Below the pieces are notes generated by a model that ran no database searches, had not been told where the DNA came from, and saw nothing but the letters and a program-made list of their open reading frames with translations. A DNA stretch of 64,000 nt from Methylomicrobium agile (GTDB taxonomy: Bacteria > Pseudomonadota > Gammaproteobacteria > Methylococcales > Methylomonadaceae): NCBI RefSeq assembly GCF_000733855.1, contig NZ_JPOJ01000001.1:1984001-2048000 (forward strand). Reading direction: 5' to 3'. Below, piece after piece: positions 9,001 to 19,100 of this stretch; the first letter of the stretch is position 1; each line of letters opens with the position of its first letter. A program made the position numbers and the translations under genes.

Positions 9001-11813
9001 GCGCCGTCGGCCTTGTAGCCGACCAGATACGGCAGGTCGGAAACGACGATATCCGCTTCGGCGGCAACGCTGCGCCCGCCTTCCGCTTCGAACGCGCGCG
9101 CCAGTAAATGCAGCTTGTAGGTCGCCTTCGCATATTTTTCCAGGTCCAGGCTGAAGACTGCCTTGCCGCCCGCATCGGTCCGTGCTGGGCTCAAATCTTC
9201 ATCGTAACCGTGCTCGGCGAAATGCGGATCGTAAAAACGGTAATCCTTGTAGCGGGGAAATTCCGGCAGCCTGGGGCTCAAGGCCAGACTGGCCTCGACG
9301 GTCCGGTTTTCGGCCGGCGCGCCGTAAAGATTCCGCACGTTCACGGCCGCCTGCAAATCTTGCGGATTGGCCCAGCCTTCGGGAATCGGCTTCGAGAACG
9401 CGATCGCCGCCTTCATCCGGTCGGGCAGGAACTCCTCGACCTTGACCGACACCGAACCCAGGTATTTGTCCGACTTCGCGTTCCTGACCGTGTACAGATT
9501 GACCGTATAGGTGCCGGTCGGCGAGCTGTCGAGCGTTTCGTGCGCGAGCTCGTTGAAGCCGCCCCGGCCGAGATTCAGCCGCGTTTTTTTGATGGCGAGG
9601 CCGCGCGGATCGAGGATTTCGGCCTCCAGCGGCAGGCCGGCGAGCGGCATCTCCCATTTTTCTGCCTTCACGATCATCCCGATATGGAAGGTATCGCCCG
9701 GCCGGTAAATGCCGCGATCCGAGAACAGATAGGCGCTGAGTTCGCCCGGATCGGCCGCATTGGCCGCGCCGCCGATATCGAAACGCGAAAGGTTCAGGTT
9801 GCGGTCGTCCCGGCCGAGCGGCAAAAAGCTCATGTCGCCGCGATCGGTAGCCAGGTACAAGACCGGCTCACGTTCGCGTTCGAGTTTTGCCAGTTTCGCG
9901 AAGCGGGCCATGCCGTCCGCATCGGTCAAGCCCTTCATCAACGTCAGTCCGTTCTTGCCGATTACCGAAACCTCGACGCCTGCCTGCGGTTCGCCGGTCC
10001 CGATCGACTGCACGAAAACGACCTGCGAGCCGTCCCGTTCGGTTTTCACGATCATCCCGAGATCGGTCACCAGCACCAAGCGCTTTTCTTCCGGCCCGCC
10101 GGCATCGTTTGTTTGGTCTTGTTCAGGCTTGTCCGGATCGTAGCTTTTCGCGGTCAGCAGGAAAATGCCGCGTTTCGGCTGGCCCTCCGCATCGACCAGA
10201 TAGGTTTTCAGATCGACCGGTTGATAATGCGGCTTGCCTTGGCCGGCCTCCGGCAGCGGCAGCTTGAGTTCGAAGCGTTCGGCCAGATTGTCCTGCCCGA
10301 GATTACCGTTGAATTCCGGATGCGCGAAATCGCCGGAGGTCTGGGTGACCAGATGCTGCAACTGGTCCGGCAGCAGCCGGCCCAGTTCGACTTTCAGGCC
10401 CTTCAGGTCGCGCGTCATCACCGCGATTTTCTTTTCGCCGCTCAGCATCAACAGCGATCCCTGGCCCATGATGTGCAATTCCTTCGGAAACTCGGGCACT
10501 TGCAGGGTCCGGTAAACCGGTTTCGGCAATCGGTAGCCGCCGAACGAGCGCAACTCTTTCGAAACGGCCACATACAGATAGCGGCCGACATCGGCTTCGA
10601 GCCGGAACGCATGGGAGGTGCCGTACTCGTTTTCGGCCGGAACCGTGTGCAGGTCGACCGGTTGGGCGGATTTCAGGATTTCCGCGGTGACCCGGTCCAC
10701 GGACCAGTAAGTCGGGTGATCGCGCTCTTCTTCCGGCGTCTTCGGATCGAATTCGGGCAGTTGCCAAGCTTGAATCGATTTGGCGATTTCCTGTTCGTGA
10801 ACCGGCACCGACGTAGTGACGATCAGAACCTGTTCCTGCTGGCCGGACTGGAGATTCGGCGCGACCGTGAGTTCCATATTCTCGATCATCCGTTCGTCGT
10901 AAAGGCCCGGCACGCGCGCTTCGCTGCGTAATTCGGACGCGGTTTTCGCCTCCGCGCCTTTAGCCTTGACGCCTTTGTTCAACAAAAAGTTGACCTGCTG
11001 AGGATGCTGGGGAATCGCGAGCGGCCGACTGTGGATGAAGGCGTTCAGCCCCAGTTTGTCGTAGTTGACCGTGAACGGGATCGGCTCGGGTTTGATTTTC
11101 GAATCCTGCGCGCCGACCAGGGTCATCTCGACCGCTTTTTCGAGCGAGGCGGCATCGACCGGATGGCTGAAGCGGACTTGGAAAATCGCTTTCTTCAGCG
11201 CCGGGTCCAGCGGGTCCTGATAAAATTCGGCTTTGTCGAGCGTAGCGGTGAAAGCCGGCCCCGTGAACGAAAACTCGTCGCGCGCCAGCCGGATTTGTTT
11301 CGCGACCAGATGCTTTTCGAAAGCGACTTCGAACGTCCGCCCGACCGGCCATTCGTGATCGGGTTGCAGCGCCAGGCGCCGGTCGTCCAGCCACTGCCAG
11401 CGGCCTTTGACCTCCGGCTCGATCGTAACGCCTTCGGCAATCGCCTTGCCGGCCTGCTCCAGCGGCGCAACCGAGCCGTCGAACGTAATCACCAGCGGAT
11501 TCGGTTTGGCGTTTTTTTCCTCGATTTTCATCCGCTCGGGTGCGGCGACCGAAAAGTCGACCGACGCCGGCTTGGGGCGGTTTTCCCACAAATGGTAACC
11601 GTACCAGCTTGCGGCGCCGACTCCTGCGGCCAGGATCAGGGCCAGGATGCTTTGCCAGAGATGGCTTTTCACATAGTCAAGCCGTGGCGCTAGCCAGCCG
11701 CCGAATTGGACGATCCAGGCCGGCTTGTCCCAGCGCCAGACGCCGAACAGACCGCGCCAGCCGAGCAGAAAAGCGCGCCATAATGAGGACAACACCGCAA
11801 ACAACCTGGCCAT
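5943..11813 (-). CDS. yfhM: Bacterial alpha-2-macroglobulin (YfhM type)
   Basis: The product of about 1956 residues matches large bacterial alpha-2-macroglobulins, periplasmic protease traps. It has many beta-sandwich MG domains, an A2M segment around ALKIFAVAVGDLKIASVIGK, and the thioester motif Cys-Thr-Glu-Gln at residues 1478-1481, inside the alpha/alpha domain (FSHYCTEQLTSKAIP). The thioester suggests covalent capture of attacking proteases. I choose ATG at 11813 with GGAG upstream; the TTG 30 bases earlier is less likely. Unlike E. coli YfhM, a lipoprotein, this one has an N-terminal extension and a single membrane span at about residues 50-68, so it is anchored by a transmembrane helix. 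Its usual partner pbpC lies at 28200. The stop TAG overlaps a repeat boundary. Confidence 0.93.
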   Translation of the reverse strand: MARLFAVLSSLWRAFLLGWRGLFGVWRWDKPAWIVQFGGWLAPRLDYVKSHLWQSILALILAAGVGAASWYGYHLWENRPKPASVDFSVAAPERMKIEEKNAKPNPLVITFDGSVAPLEQAGKAIAEGVTIEPEVKGRWQWLDDRRLALQPDHEWPVGRTFEVAFEKHLVAKQIRLARDEFSFTGPAFTATLDKAEFYQDPLDPALKKAIFQVRFSHPVDAASLEKAVEMTLVGAQDSKIKPEPIPFTVNYDKLGLNAFIHSRPLAIPQHPQQVNFLLNKGVKAKGAEAKTASELRSEARVPGLYDERMIENMELTVAPNLQSGQQEQVLIVTTSVPVHEQEIAKSIQAWQLPEFDPKTPEEERDHPTYWSVDRVTAEILKSAQPVDLHTVPAENEYGTSHAFRLEADVGRYLYVAVSKELRSFGGYRLPKPVYRTLQVPEFPKELHIMGQGSLLMLSGEKKIAVMTRDLKGLKVELGRLLPDQLQHLVTQTSGDFAHPEFNGNLGQDNLAERFELKLPLPEAGQGKPHYQPVDLKTYLVDAEGQPKRGIFLLTAKSYDPDKPEQDQTNDAGGPEEKRLVLVTDLGMIVKTERDGSQVVFVQSIGTGEPQAGVEVSVIGKNGLTLMKGLTDADGMARFAKLAKLEREREPVLYLATDRGDMSFLPLGRDDRNLNLSRFDIGGAANAADPGELSAYLFSDRGIYRPGDTFHIGMIVKAEKWEMPLAGLPLEAEILDPRGLAIKKTRLNLGRGGFNELAHETLDSSPTGTYTVNLYTVRNAKSDKYLGSVSVKVEEFLPDRMKAAIAFSKPIPEGWANPQDLQAAVNVRNLYGAPAENRTVEASLALSPRLPEFPRYKDYRFYDPHFAEHGYDEDLSPARTDAGGKAVFSLDLEKYAKATYKLHLLARAFEAEGGRSVAAEADIVVSDLPYLVGYKADGALDFVARDAKRNVELIAVDPNLQKTAADPLTLELIERKALSVLIRQDDGTYRYESRIKENPLHKAPLALPKEGHTLTLDSKTPGDYVYQVRNAEGTVLAKIAYSVAGLGNVSRTLDRNAELQLTLDKPSYAPGETISVNIRAPYTGAGLITVERDKVYASRWFRADTQSTVQTIEVPKELAGNGYVSVQFVRDPGSDEIFMSPLSYGIAPFKIGLNAQTQPLTLDAPERIRPGERLPIKLASEGPARVVVFAVDEGILQVARYKNPDPLGHFFRKRMLEVGTSQILDLILPEFTKLLQLSAPGGDGEEEEAASYLNPFKRKRDKPAVYWSGITDIDGEKTFNYDVPDTFNGALKIFAVAVGDLKIASVIGKTQVRGDLIVTPNVPSMVAPGDQFTVSAGIANHAEGSGPKAEVKVRLNVPPQLQVKDGAERTIKIAEGHEGATTFTLQAAAGGKAVLGDAELRFTAESGGKSAGLSSHLSLRPAVPKMANLRFGNFKGKQEVKELRRLYPEYRQVSAGLSPLPLVAMPGLTAYLDNFSHYCTEQLTSKAIPAIVLRKRPEFGDKPEPASADMDWLKLLSVLRTRQNGEGGFGLWTASPEAHEFVSVYAAHMLLEASANGFPVPADMLQQALDYLKNLSASPAEDLAGLRARAYAAYLLTRQGNVATAALAGIQEALRANYKDEEWRNDLVAVYLAASYRLLQQPSAADELIKIPAESLGSSAGTFDFNDYYDPLIHQSQTLYVLAKHFPAQLKKLPASLFEAIGRHLREDRFNTLSSAYLLLAFDAYLDALPAGVAPHLAITAIDGKGQRQALALPQNFAPRAAFPLDAAALEFEGESGMPLYYAVSESGFDIAPPSAEVRDGLEIVRSFLGDDGKPLDKIPLGAEVTVSIRARAIDRDFIANVAIVDLLPGGFEAVLQNPAEKEQTDSEEDAGEENVPHWQDRLKTGGNWTADYVDVREDRVLLYGTLNKDMAEYRYRAKATAAGTFNVPPVYAEAMYVPTLRAHSGSGAVRVDEKDP

Positions 11814-11907
11814 CGATCGATTCTCCGGGGAAGACAAGGGCAATGAAGCGGTTGCGATTGTACCCTATTCGTCCCGATTTTTCCCCGCCCTCGCACTCGA
11901 AAGAGCT

Positions 11908-12290
11908 GTAGGGCGTTTTCGCGACAGCAAAACGCCAACAGGCTTCAAAGCAAGGCGGATTGCCTGACGGCGAATCCACCCTACCGGCGTTGTAGGGCGT
12001 TTTCGCGACAGCAAAACGCCAATTCCCTTCAAAGCAAGGCGGATTGCCTGACGGCGAATCCACCCTACCGGCATTGTAGGGCGTTTTCGCGACAGCAAAA
12101 CGCCAATTCCCTTCAAAGCAAGGCGGATTGCCTGACGGCGAATCCACCCTACCGGCATTGTAGGGCGTTTTCGCGATAGCAAAACGCCAATCCCCTTTAA
12201 AGCGCGGCGGATTACCTGATGGCGAATCCACCCTACCGGCATTGTAGGGCGTTTTCGCGATAGCAAAACGCCAATGGCCTTCAAAGTAGG
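11908..12290 (+). repeat. Tandem array of 84-bp palindromic units
   Basis: Units begin GTAGGGCGTTTTCG at 11908, 11992, 12076, 12160 and 12244, exactly 84 bases apart: four complete units and a truncated fifth that stops near 12287. Each is the dispersed 77-bp element plus a 7-base spacer (CGGCATT or close). The second and third units are nearly identical and the fourth is more diverged, so expansion was recent. Because 84 is a multiple of three, the minus strand shows repetitive 28-residue open frames with no sign of being genes. The array fills the space between the divergent macroglobulin and giant RTX genes. Confidence 0.95.
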
Positions 12291-12292
12291 AT

Positions 12293-12336
12293 GCGGCTTT
12301 AGCCGCGATTGAAGCCTCTATCGCGGCTAAAGCCGC
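12293..12336. repeat. REP-like hairpin, GCGGCTTTAGCCGC family
   Basis: A perfect 17-bp inverted repeat (12293-12309 and 12320-12336) with a 10-base loop follows directly on the truncated fifth array unit. It resembles the GTAGGAGCGGCTTTAGCCGCG repetitive extragenic palindromes familiar from Pseudomonas and Xanthomonas; that likeness is from memory, not a search. Confidence 0.8.
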
Positions 12337-12415
12337 TCCTTCATGCCATGACAATCGCGGGTAGAAGCGTATCCATACGATTACCGTTTGAAAAACACAA
12401 TTAGACAATACCAAA

Positions 12416-12441
12416 GTTGGGTTAGTGCAGCGTAACCCAAC
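12416..12441. repeat. GTTGGGTTA/TAACCCAAC palindrome
   Basis: A 9-bp perfect inverted repeat with an 8-base loop. It is the minimal form of the palindrome also found at 5871-5945 and 25081-25155, and sits just upstream of the likely giant-gene promoter. Confidence 0.7.
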
Positions 12442-12448
12442 CTTAAGC

Positions 12449-12476
12449 TAGACAAAGATAAAACCTTAATTATAAT
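12449..12476 (+). promoter_or_regulatory. Likely sigma-70 promoter of the giant RTX gene
   Basis: TAGACA at 12449-12454 (five of six to TTGACA) and a perfect TATAAT at 12471-12476 are 16 bases apart. Transcription from here would leave a leader of about 140 bases before the ATG at 12627, in which I see no riboswitch I recognise. Confidence 0.6.
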
Positions 12477-12626
12477 GTTTCTATATAAGGGGAATATGCC
12501 GTGGCTAAGTCGATGAGGTTGTCTACTTGGGCACGGGTTAAGTTAAAGATACACAGATGAAATGAGGTTCGCTGGTTTCAACGGCGGCCGCAAAATAATG
12601 CTCAGACTTTAATCCAGGAATTTGAA

Positions 12627-13177
12627 ATGGCTATTTTCAGTTTTTCTAACGCGCAATCGATTAACACAGCAACTACCCCGGCAGGTGATGTCTATGAAGA
12701 TTCTGCCGCCCCCGCTACGCTGCTCGTCATCGACGCCCGCGTGCCTGACTATCAGAGCCTGCTCGCCGACCTACCCGCCAACGTCGCCGTGCGCATCGTC
12801 CAAGCCGATGAGTCCGGGTTGAACGCTATTGGCATGGAACTTGCTAATTTGGGGGGGGTAAGTTCGACGCCATCCACATCGTCAGCCACGGCAGCGCCGG
12901 CAGCCTGACGCTCGGCAGCGATACCCTCGACCTACAAAGCCTTGCCACGCAAGGCGACGCCCTGCAAACCTGGGCCGCCCATCTCACGGCGGATGCCGAC
13001 ATTCTTCTCTATGGCTGCGACATTGCCCAGGGCGAACAAGGCGATGCCTTCATCCGGCAACTCGCCCAACTCACCGGCGCCGACATTGCCGCCTCCACCA
13101 ATGCCACCGGCGACGCCGGCAAAGGCGGCGACTGGACGCTGGAAAGCCACACCGGCAACATCGAAGCCCCGAGCCTC
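12627..13177 (+). pseudogene. DUF4347 head of the giant protein, split by a frameshift
   Basis: From the ATG at 12627 (AGGAA at 12616-12620) the frame encodes LLVIDARVPDYQSLL and VRIVQADESGLNAIGMELANLGG, the first half of a DUF4347 domain. At eight consecutive G (12851-12858) the frame leaves the domain and ends at 12908. The other half (FDAIHIVSHGSAGSL, ADILLYGCDIAQG) continues in the frame of the downstream 3630-residue ORF, open from 12848. Between 12848 and 13178 that frame has no ATG, GTG or TTG, so the second half can be made only by frame restoration. A nine-G or six-G tract, or a -1 ribosomal slip, would join them into one protein of about 3800 residues. It could be a true mutation, a phase-variable OFF state or a base-calling error. 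Confidence 0.8.
12851..12858 (+). other. Homopolymer of eight G at the frameshift point
   Basis: The tract lies within codons for L-G-G of the DUF4347 domain. Eight G give an early stop at 12906-12908; one more G, or two fewer, restores a Gly-Lys-Phe-Asp-Ala reading that continues the domain. Such tracts are classical slipped-strand contingency sites, and also classical sequencing-error sites. Confidence 0.85.
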
Positions 13178-16100
13178 GTGGCGGACGACTGGTCGTATGT
13201 GCTCGCGGACGAGACAGTTCCGCTGATCGTGCCTGGCGCTACGCCGCTGAAGTTCAATAACGCCGAACTTGTCTTTGGTACCGACAAGCAAGAAGAAGCC
13301 GTTTACAAATACACCAACGTCGTTACGATCGACGGCGTGCAGATTGATGCCTATGTAAAGATTGAAAGTATTCAGGGCGCGGAGTTGACCTCGATCGATA
13401 ATAACAATCCTACAAACGCAACGGCTCCTGCGGGAATGACGACTGCGGATTTTTTTGCCCCTGAAATCAAAACGACGGCAGCCGATGGCGGCGTGACTTT
13501 TTCGATCACGTTCAAGGACACCGATGGCAATGTGCGCGCCTTGAGCGGCTTTTATAATAATTCCATCGATATTGATGCTGCCAGCGGCAATGTCAGAGAA
13601 TTTGTCGAGTACGGCGGTTTTAAAAGCTATACCGTCAATAATCCCACGGATTTGCAAATCAAGGCGGGAGCCGTCGGGACGGGGCGCATGCGTTTCGAAA
13701 GTGGAAATAATAAAAGTTATGATGGCTTGGTCGTCAACGATATAGGCCGCGTTCAGACGCAATTCGATACGGTCAGCACGTTTACCATCAAGATGGGGGC
13801 AACAGGAAACGTAGGCTCAACTGCGCGTCAGTACGGCTCCATCTTCGCATCGATGGCTTTTAGCAACCCGCTGACGACCGAGGCGCCCACCGTCGACGCG
13901 CTGCGCACCAACGACCTGACTCCCATCTTGACCGGCACCGTCGGCAATACCCTACTCGGTGAGAGCGAAGCCTTCAGCGTGAACGTGAATGGCAAGACCT
14001 ATGAGAAGGGAGATCCTGAACTCACGATTAATGACATGGTCTGGACGCTGGAAATTCCCGTGGGCGACGAATTGGCCAACGAGGATAAAACCTACGAAGT
14101 CAAGGCCCTGCGCGGAGGCGTCTTGTACGACCAAACGGCGAATGAACTGATCATCGACGTGACTCCTCCGACGGTCGTCGATGCGATCATTACAATGGAC
14201 AAGTCCTCGCTGAAGGCGGGGGACACGGCCCTGGTCACGATCCAGTTTAGCGAAGCGGTCAAGAATTTCGATAACGACGATCTGACGATCGAGGGCGGCA
14301 CGTTGACCGCTATCGTTTCCAGCGATGGCGGCATCACCTGGACGGCAACTTTTACGCCGACGGCCGATCTCGAAGACACCTCCAACGTCATTACGCTGAA
14401 CAACGCCGGCGTGACCGATCTCGCCGGCAATTCGGCCAACGGCAGCACGACAGCGTCGGACAACTATGTGATCGACACCAAGCCGCCGGTGATAGACCTC
14501 GATCCGTCGGACGCCTCGACGCTGAACCACTCGGCCAACGTGTTGCCGGGCGTGGCCGTCGGTATCGATGACAATGACGATGCGGCCAGTGTTATCGAAG
14601 GAAATGGAATTGCTTCCTTGGTCTTGACGGTGACGGGCTTGTCCGATGGGGATGACGAGTTGTTGTCCTTCGATGACGGCAGCTTCTATCGGGCGAACGG
14701 CAGCGCAGCCGTGGGCACGGTTACGGTTGGCGGCGTCTCGGTGCAGGTGACGGCCAATGGAACCTCTGGCGGGGCGAGCGGCACGTTCACCATCGTCAAG
14801 TCGGGAGGAGGCCACCTTACGGCAGCCGAAACCGCCAGCATTATTCATGCGTTGGAATATAAGAATGCTTCTACCACCCCGACAGAGGGCGATCGCAGCT
14901 TCAGCTTCACCGCGACGGATGCTGCCGGTAATGCCACCGCCAGCGCGGCGGTCAGCACAGTCACGGTCGACGACGACCGCGACATCACGGTGACCGGCGG
15001 CGGCACGTTCAACGAAGCCTCAACGTATGCGACGTTTACCGTGACTGCCGATGGCGAGGTGGGCGATGCGGTGTTGCTGGAGCTAGGCAACACGGCGGAC
15101 ACGGCCGACCGGGACGCGACGATCAGCGGCTTCGCGATCCACTATTCGACGAACGATGGCGAGGACTGGGAAACCTATACCTGGAATGGGGCATCGGGTA
15201 ACCGTCCGACGGTACCGAGCGGCGGCCAGATTCTGGTGCGCGTGGGCATCGGCACCGAACAGGACGATCTCTACGAAGGCGCGGAAACCTTCACGCTAAC
15301 GGCGAGCTATGCGACAAACAGCGCGAAAACCAGTACCGACACGGCGACCATCGTGGACGACAACACGGGCCGTATCGACGTCAATGGGGATGGCGACATC
15401 ACGGATGCCGACGAAGGCGAAGGACCGGGAACGCCGGGCGGCAGTTTAACCTTCGACGATGACCGGGCCATCACGGTGACCGGCGGCGGCACGTTCAACG
15501 AAGCATCGACCTACGCGACCTTCACGGTCGATGTGACCGGCGAGGCCGGCGACAAGGTGGAATTAACGTTGGGCAACACGGAAGACCCGGACGACCAGAA
15601 CGCGACGGTCAGCGGCTTCGCGCTCCAATATTCGACGAACGGCGGCACCTCCTGGACGACTTATTCGGGCAGCAGCCAACCGGAAGTGCCGGCCGGCGGC
15701 AGCGGCCAGATTCTGGTGCGCGTGGACATCACCTCCGAACAGGACGACCTCTACGAAGGCGCGGAAACCTTCACGCTGACGGCGAACTACGTTTCGAACC
15801 CGGACAACGGCGACACGGGCCTGGCCACGATCATTGACGACGGCACGGGGACGATTCTGGTGCCGACGGATCCGGCCGATCCCAGCAAGCCGCATGGTTC
15901 GAACCCGGCCGAAGGCAATGAGGGTCACGTTTCGGCGGACGACGACCGCAGCATAAACGTGAATGACATCACCGTCAACGAAGCGTCGAGCCACGCCGTG
16001 TTTACCGTAACCGGCACGCAAGGCCAGCATGTTGTCCTGGCGTTGACCGGGGGTACTGCTACCGGCGGCGGCATCGACTTCGGCAGCGGCGGTGCAGCGA

Positions 16101-19100
16101 ACCTGCAATATTGGAATGGCGAAACGTGGTCGAATTACACGGGGGCGATCGCCCTTCCGGATGGAGGCACCCTGCTGGTGCGTACGCCACTCGTCAACGA
16201 TAACATCTATGAAGGCAGCGAAACCTTCACCCTGACCGTCACTCCCGTGGGTGGCCACGCCGCTACCGGCACCGCCACCATCCAGGATGACGGCACCGGC
16301 ACCCTCTTCGACCCGGACACCGGCGAGGAAACCCCGACTGACCCGAGCGATGAAGCTTACATTACACGCGACGATGACCGCGCCGTGAGCGTGAACGGCA
16401 TCACCGTCAACGAAGCGTCGAGCCACGGCGTGTTTACCGTGACCGGCACGCAAGGCCAGCAGATCGTCCTGGCCCTGACCGATGGTACGGCCGTCAGCAA
16501 CGGTTCCAATCCCGACTTTGGTCCGGGCCTGCAATACTTCAATGGCACAACCTGGCAGACCTACACCGCCGGAACAGCCGTGACCATCGCCAATGCCGAC
16601 GGCACCTTGCTGGTACGCACGCCGCTCGTCAACGACAACACCTATGAAGGCAGCGAAACCTTCACGCTGACTGCCACTCCCGTGGGTGGCCAAGCCGCTA
16701 CCGGCACCGCCACCATCCAGGACGACGGCACCGGCACCCTCTTTGACCCCGACACCGGCGAAGAAACCCCGACTGACCCAAGCGATGAAGCTTACATTAC
16801 ACGCGACGACGACCGTGCCGTGAGCGTAAACGACATCACCGTCAACGAAGCGTCGAGCCACGGCGTATTCATCGTCGAAGGCGATGCCGGCAGAACGGTA
16901 ACGCTGGCGCTGACCGGCGGCACCGCCACCGGTCAGGCCACCGGCGGCGGCATCGACTTCGGCAGCGGCGGTGCCACGAACCTGCAATATTGGGATGGCG
17001 AAGCGTGGTCGAATTACACGGGGGCGATCGCCCTTCCGGACGGAGGCACCCTGCTGGTGCGCACGCCGCTCGTCAACGATAACACCTATGAAGGCAGCGA
17101 AACCTTCACGCTGACCGTCACCCCGGCGGGCGGCCAAGCCGTCACTGGCACCGCCACCATTCAGGACGACGGTACCGGCACTATCTTCAAGGACAACGGC
17201 ACGCCTGATAGCGAGGCTCTGAAGGACGACGACCGCGCCGTGAGCGTGAACGACATCGCCGTCAACGAAGCGTCGAGCCACGCCGTGTTCACCGTCGAAG
17301 GCGACGCCGGCAGAACGGTAACGCTGGCGCTGACCGGCGGCACCGCCACCGGTCAGGCCACCGGCGGCGGCATCGACTTCGGCAGCGGCGGTGCCACGAA
17401 CCTGCAATATTGGGATGGCGAAGCGTGGTCGAATTACACGGGTACGATCGCCCTTCCGGTCGGCGGCACCTTGCTGGTACGCACGCCGATCGTCAACGAC
17501 GATCTTTATGAAAGCAGCGAAACCTTCACCCTGACCGTCACCCCGGCGGGTGGCCAAGCCGTCACCGGCACCGCCACCATTCAGGACGACGGTACCGGCA
17601 CTATCTTCAAGGACAATGGCACACCCGATAGCGAGGCTCTGAAGGACGACGACCGCGCCGTGAGCGTGAACGACATCATCGTCAACGAAGCGTCGAGCCA
17701 CGCCGTGTTTACCGTGACCGGCACGCAAGGCCAACAGATCGTCCTGGCCCTGACCGATGGCACGGCCGTCAGCAGCGGTTCCAATCCCGACTTTGGTCCG
17801 GGCCTGCAATACTTCAATGGCACAACCTGGCAGAATTACGCAGCCGGAACAGCCGTGACCATCGCCAATGCCGACGCTACGCTGCTGGTGCGCACTCCGA
17901 TCGTCAACGATACTCTCAGCGAGAGCAGTGAAACCTTTACCCTCACCGCAACACCCATAGGCGGCCATGCAGCAATCGGCACGGCCACCATCAGGGACGA
18001 TGGCACAGGCGATATTTTTGACCCGGACACCGGCGCAAAAACCCCGGCCGACTCGAATACTCCGGGCTATATCCCGCGCGACAACGATCTGACCGTTACT
18101 AATCCGGTTGTCAACGAGGCGTCCGGCACGGCGGTGTTTGAAGTACACGCCACGCCGAACACGGCAATCACCCTGGCCTTGACTCCGGAGACAGCCGACG
18201 GAAGCGGTGTGGATTTCGGCAGCACCGGCAGCGTCAACTTGCAAGTATCGGTTGACGGCGGCCAGACCTGGACCAATTACACGGGCGGCACTGTTACCGT
18301 GCCCAACAACGGCACGGTGCTGGCGCGCACGCCGATCACCAACGATACAGTTTCCGACAACAACGAAACCTTCAGCCTGAATGTGACGCCGGGTAATGGC
18401 GGCGTTAGTGTCAAAGGTACGGCCACCATTAAGGACGACGGCACCGGCGATATCTTCAAGGACAACGGCACGCCCGATAGCGCGGCTCCGAAGGACGACG
18501 ACCGCGCCGTGAGCGTGAACGACATCACCGTCAACGAAGCGTCGAGCCACGGCGTGTTTACCGTGACCGGTACCCTGGGCCAGAGCATTACCCTGACACT
18601 GACCGACGGTACGGCCGTCAGCAGCGGTTCCAACCCCGACTACGGCCCTGGCCTACAATACTATGACGGCGAAACCTGGCAAACCTACACCGGCAGCCCG
18701 GTCGAGATCATCAATGCCGACGGCACCCTGCTGATACGCACGCCGATCATCGACGACAACACCTATGAAGGCAGCGAAACCTTCACCCTCACGGCAACGC
18801 CCATAGGCGGCCAAGCCGCCACCGGCACCGCCACCATCCAGGACAACGGCACCGGCGATATCTTCAAGGACGACGGCACGCCCGATAGCGCGGCTCCGAA
18901 GGACGACGACCGCGCCGTGAGCGTGAACGACATCACCGTCAACGAAGCGTCGAGCCACGCCGTGTTTACCGTGACCGGCACGCAAGGCCAGGAAATCACC
19001 CTGAGTTTGACGCCGGGCACGGCCACGGGCGGCGGCGTTGACTTCGGCAGCGCCAACCCCCTGCAAGTATCCATCGATGGCGGCGCCACCTGGACCGACT

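Noticed and set aside
6984-10931. Plus-strand frames of about 707 and 607 residues inside the macroglobulin gene
   Set aside because: Arg- and Gln-rich shadow frames opposite a clear thioester macroglobulin.
11908-12290. CRISPR array
   Set aside because: The spacers are a constant 7 bases and the units are 77-bp palindromes, so there are no variable spacers and no cas genes.
11677-12414. Minus-strand frames with 28-residue repeats (about 139 and 245 residues)
   Set aside because: They translate the 84-bp palindromic array, open because 84 is divisible by three; no ribosome site or homology is visible.
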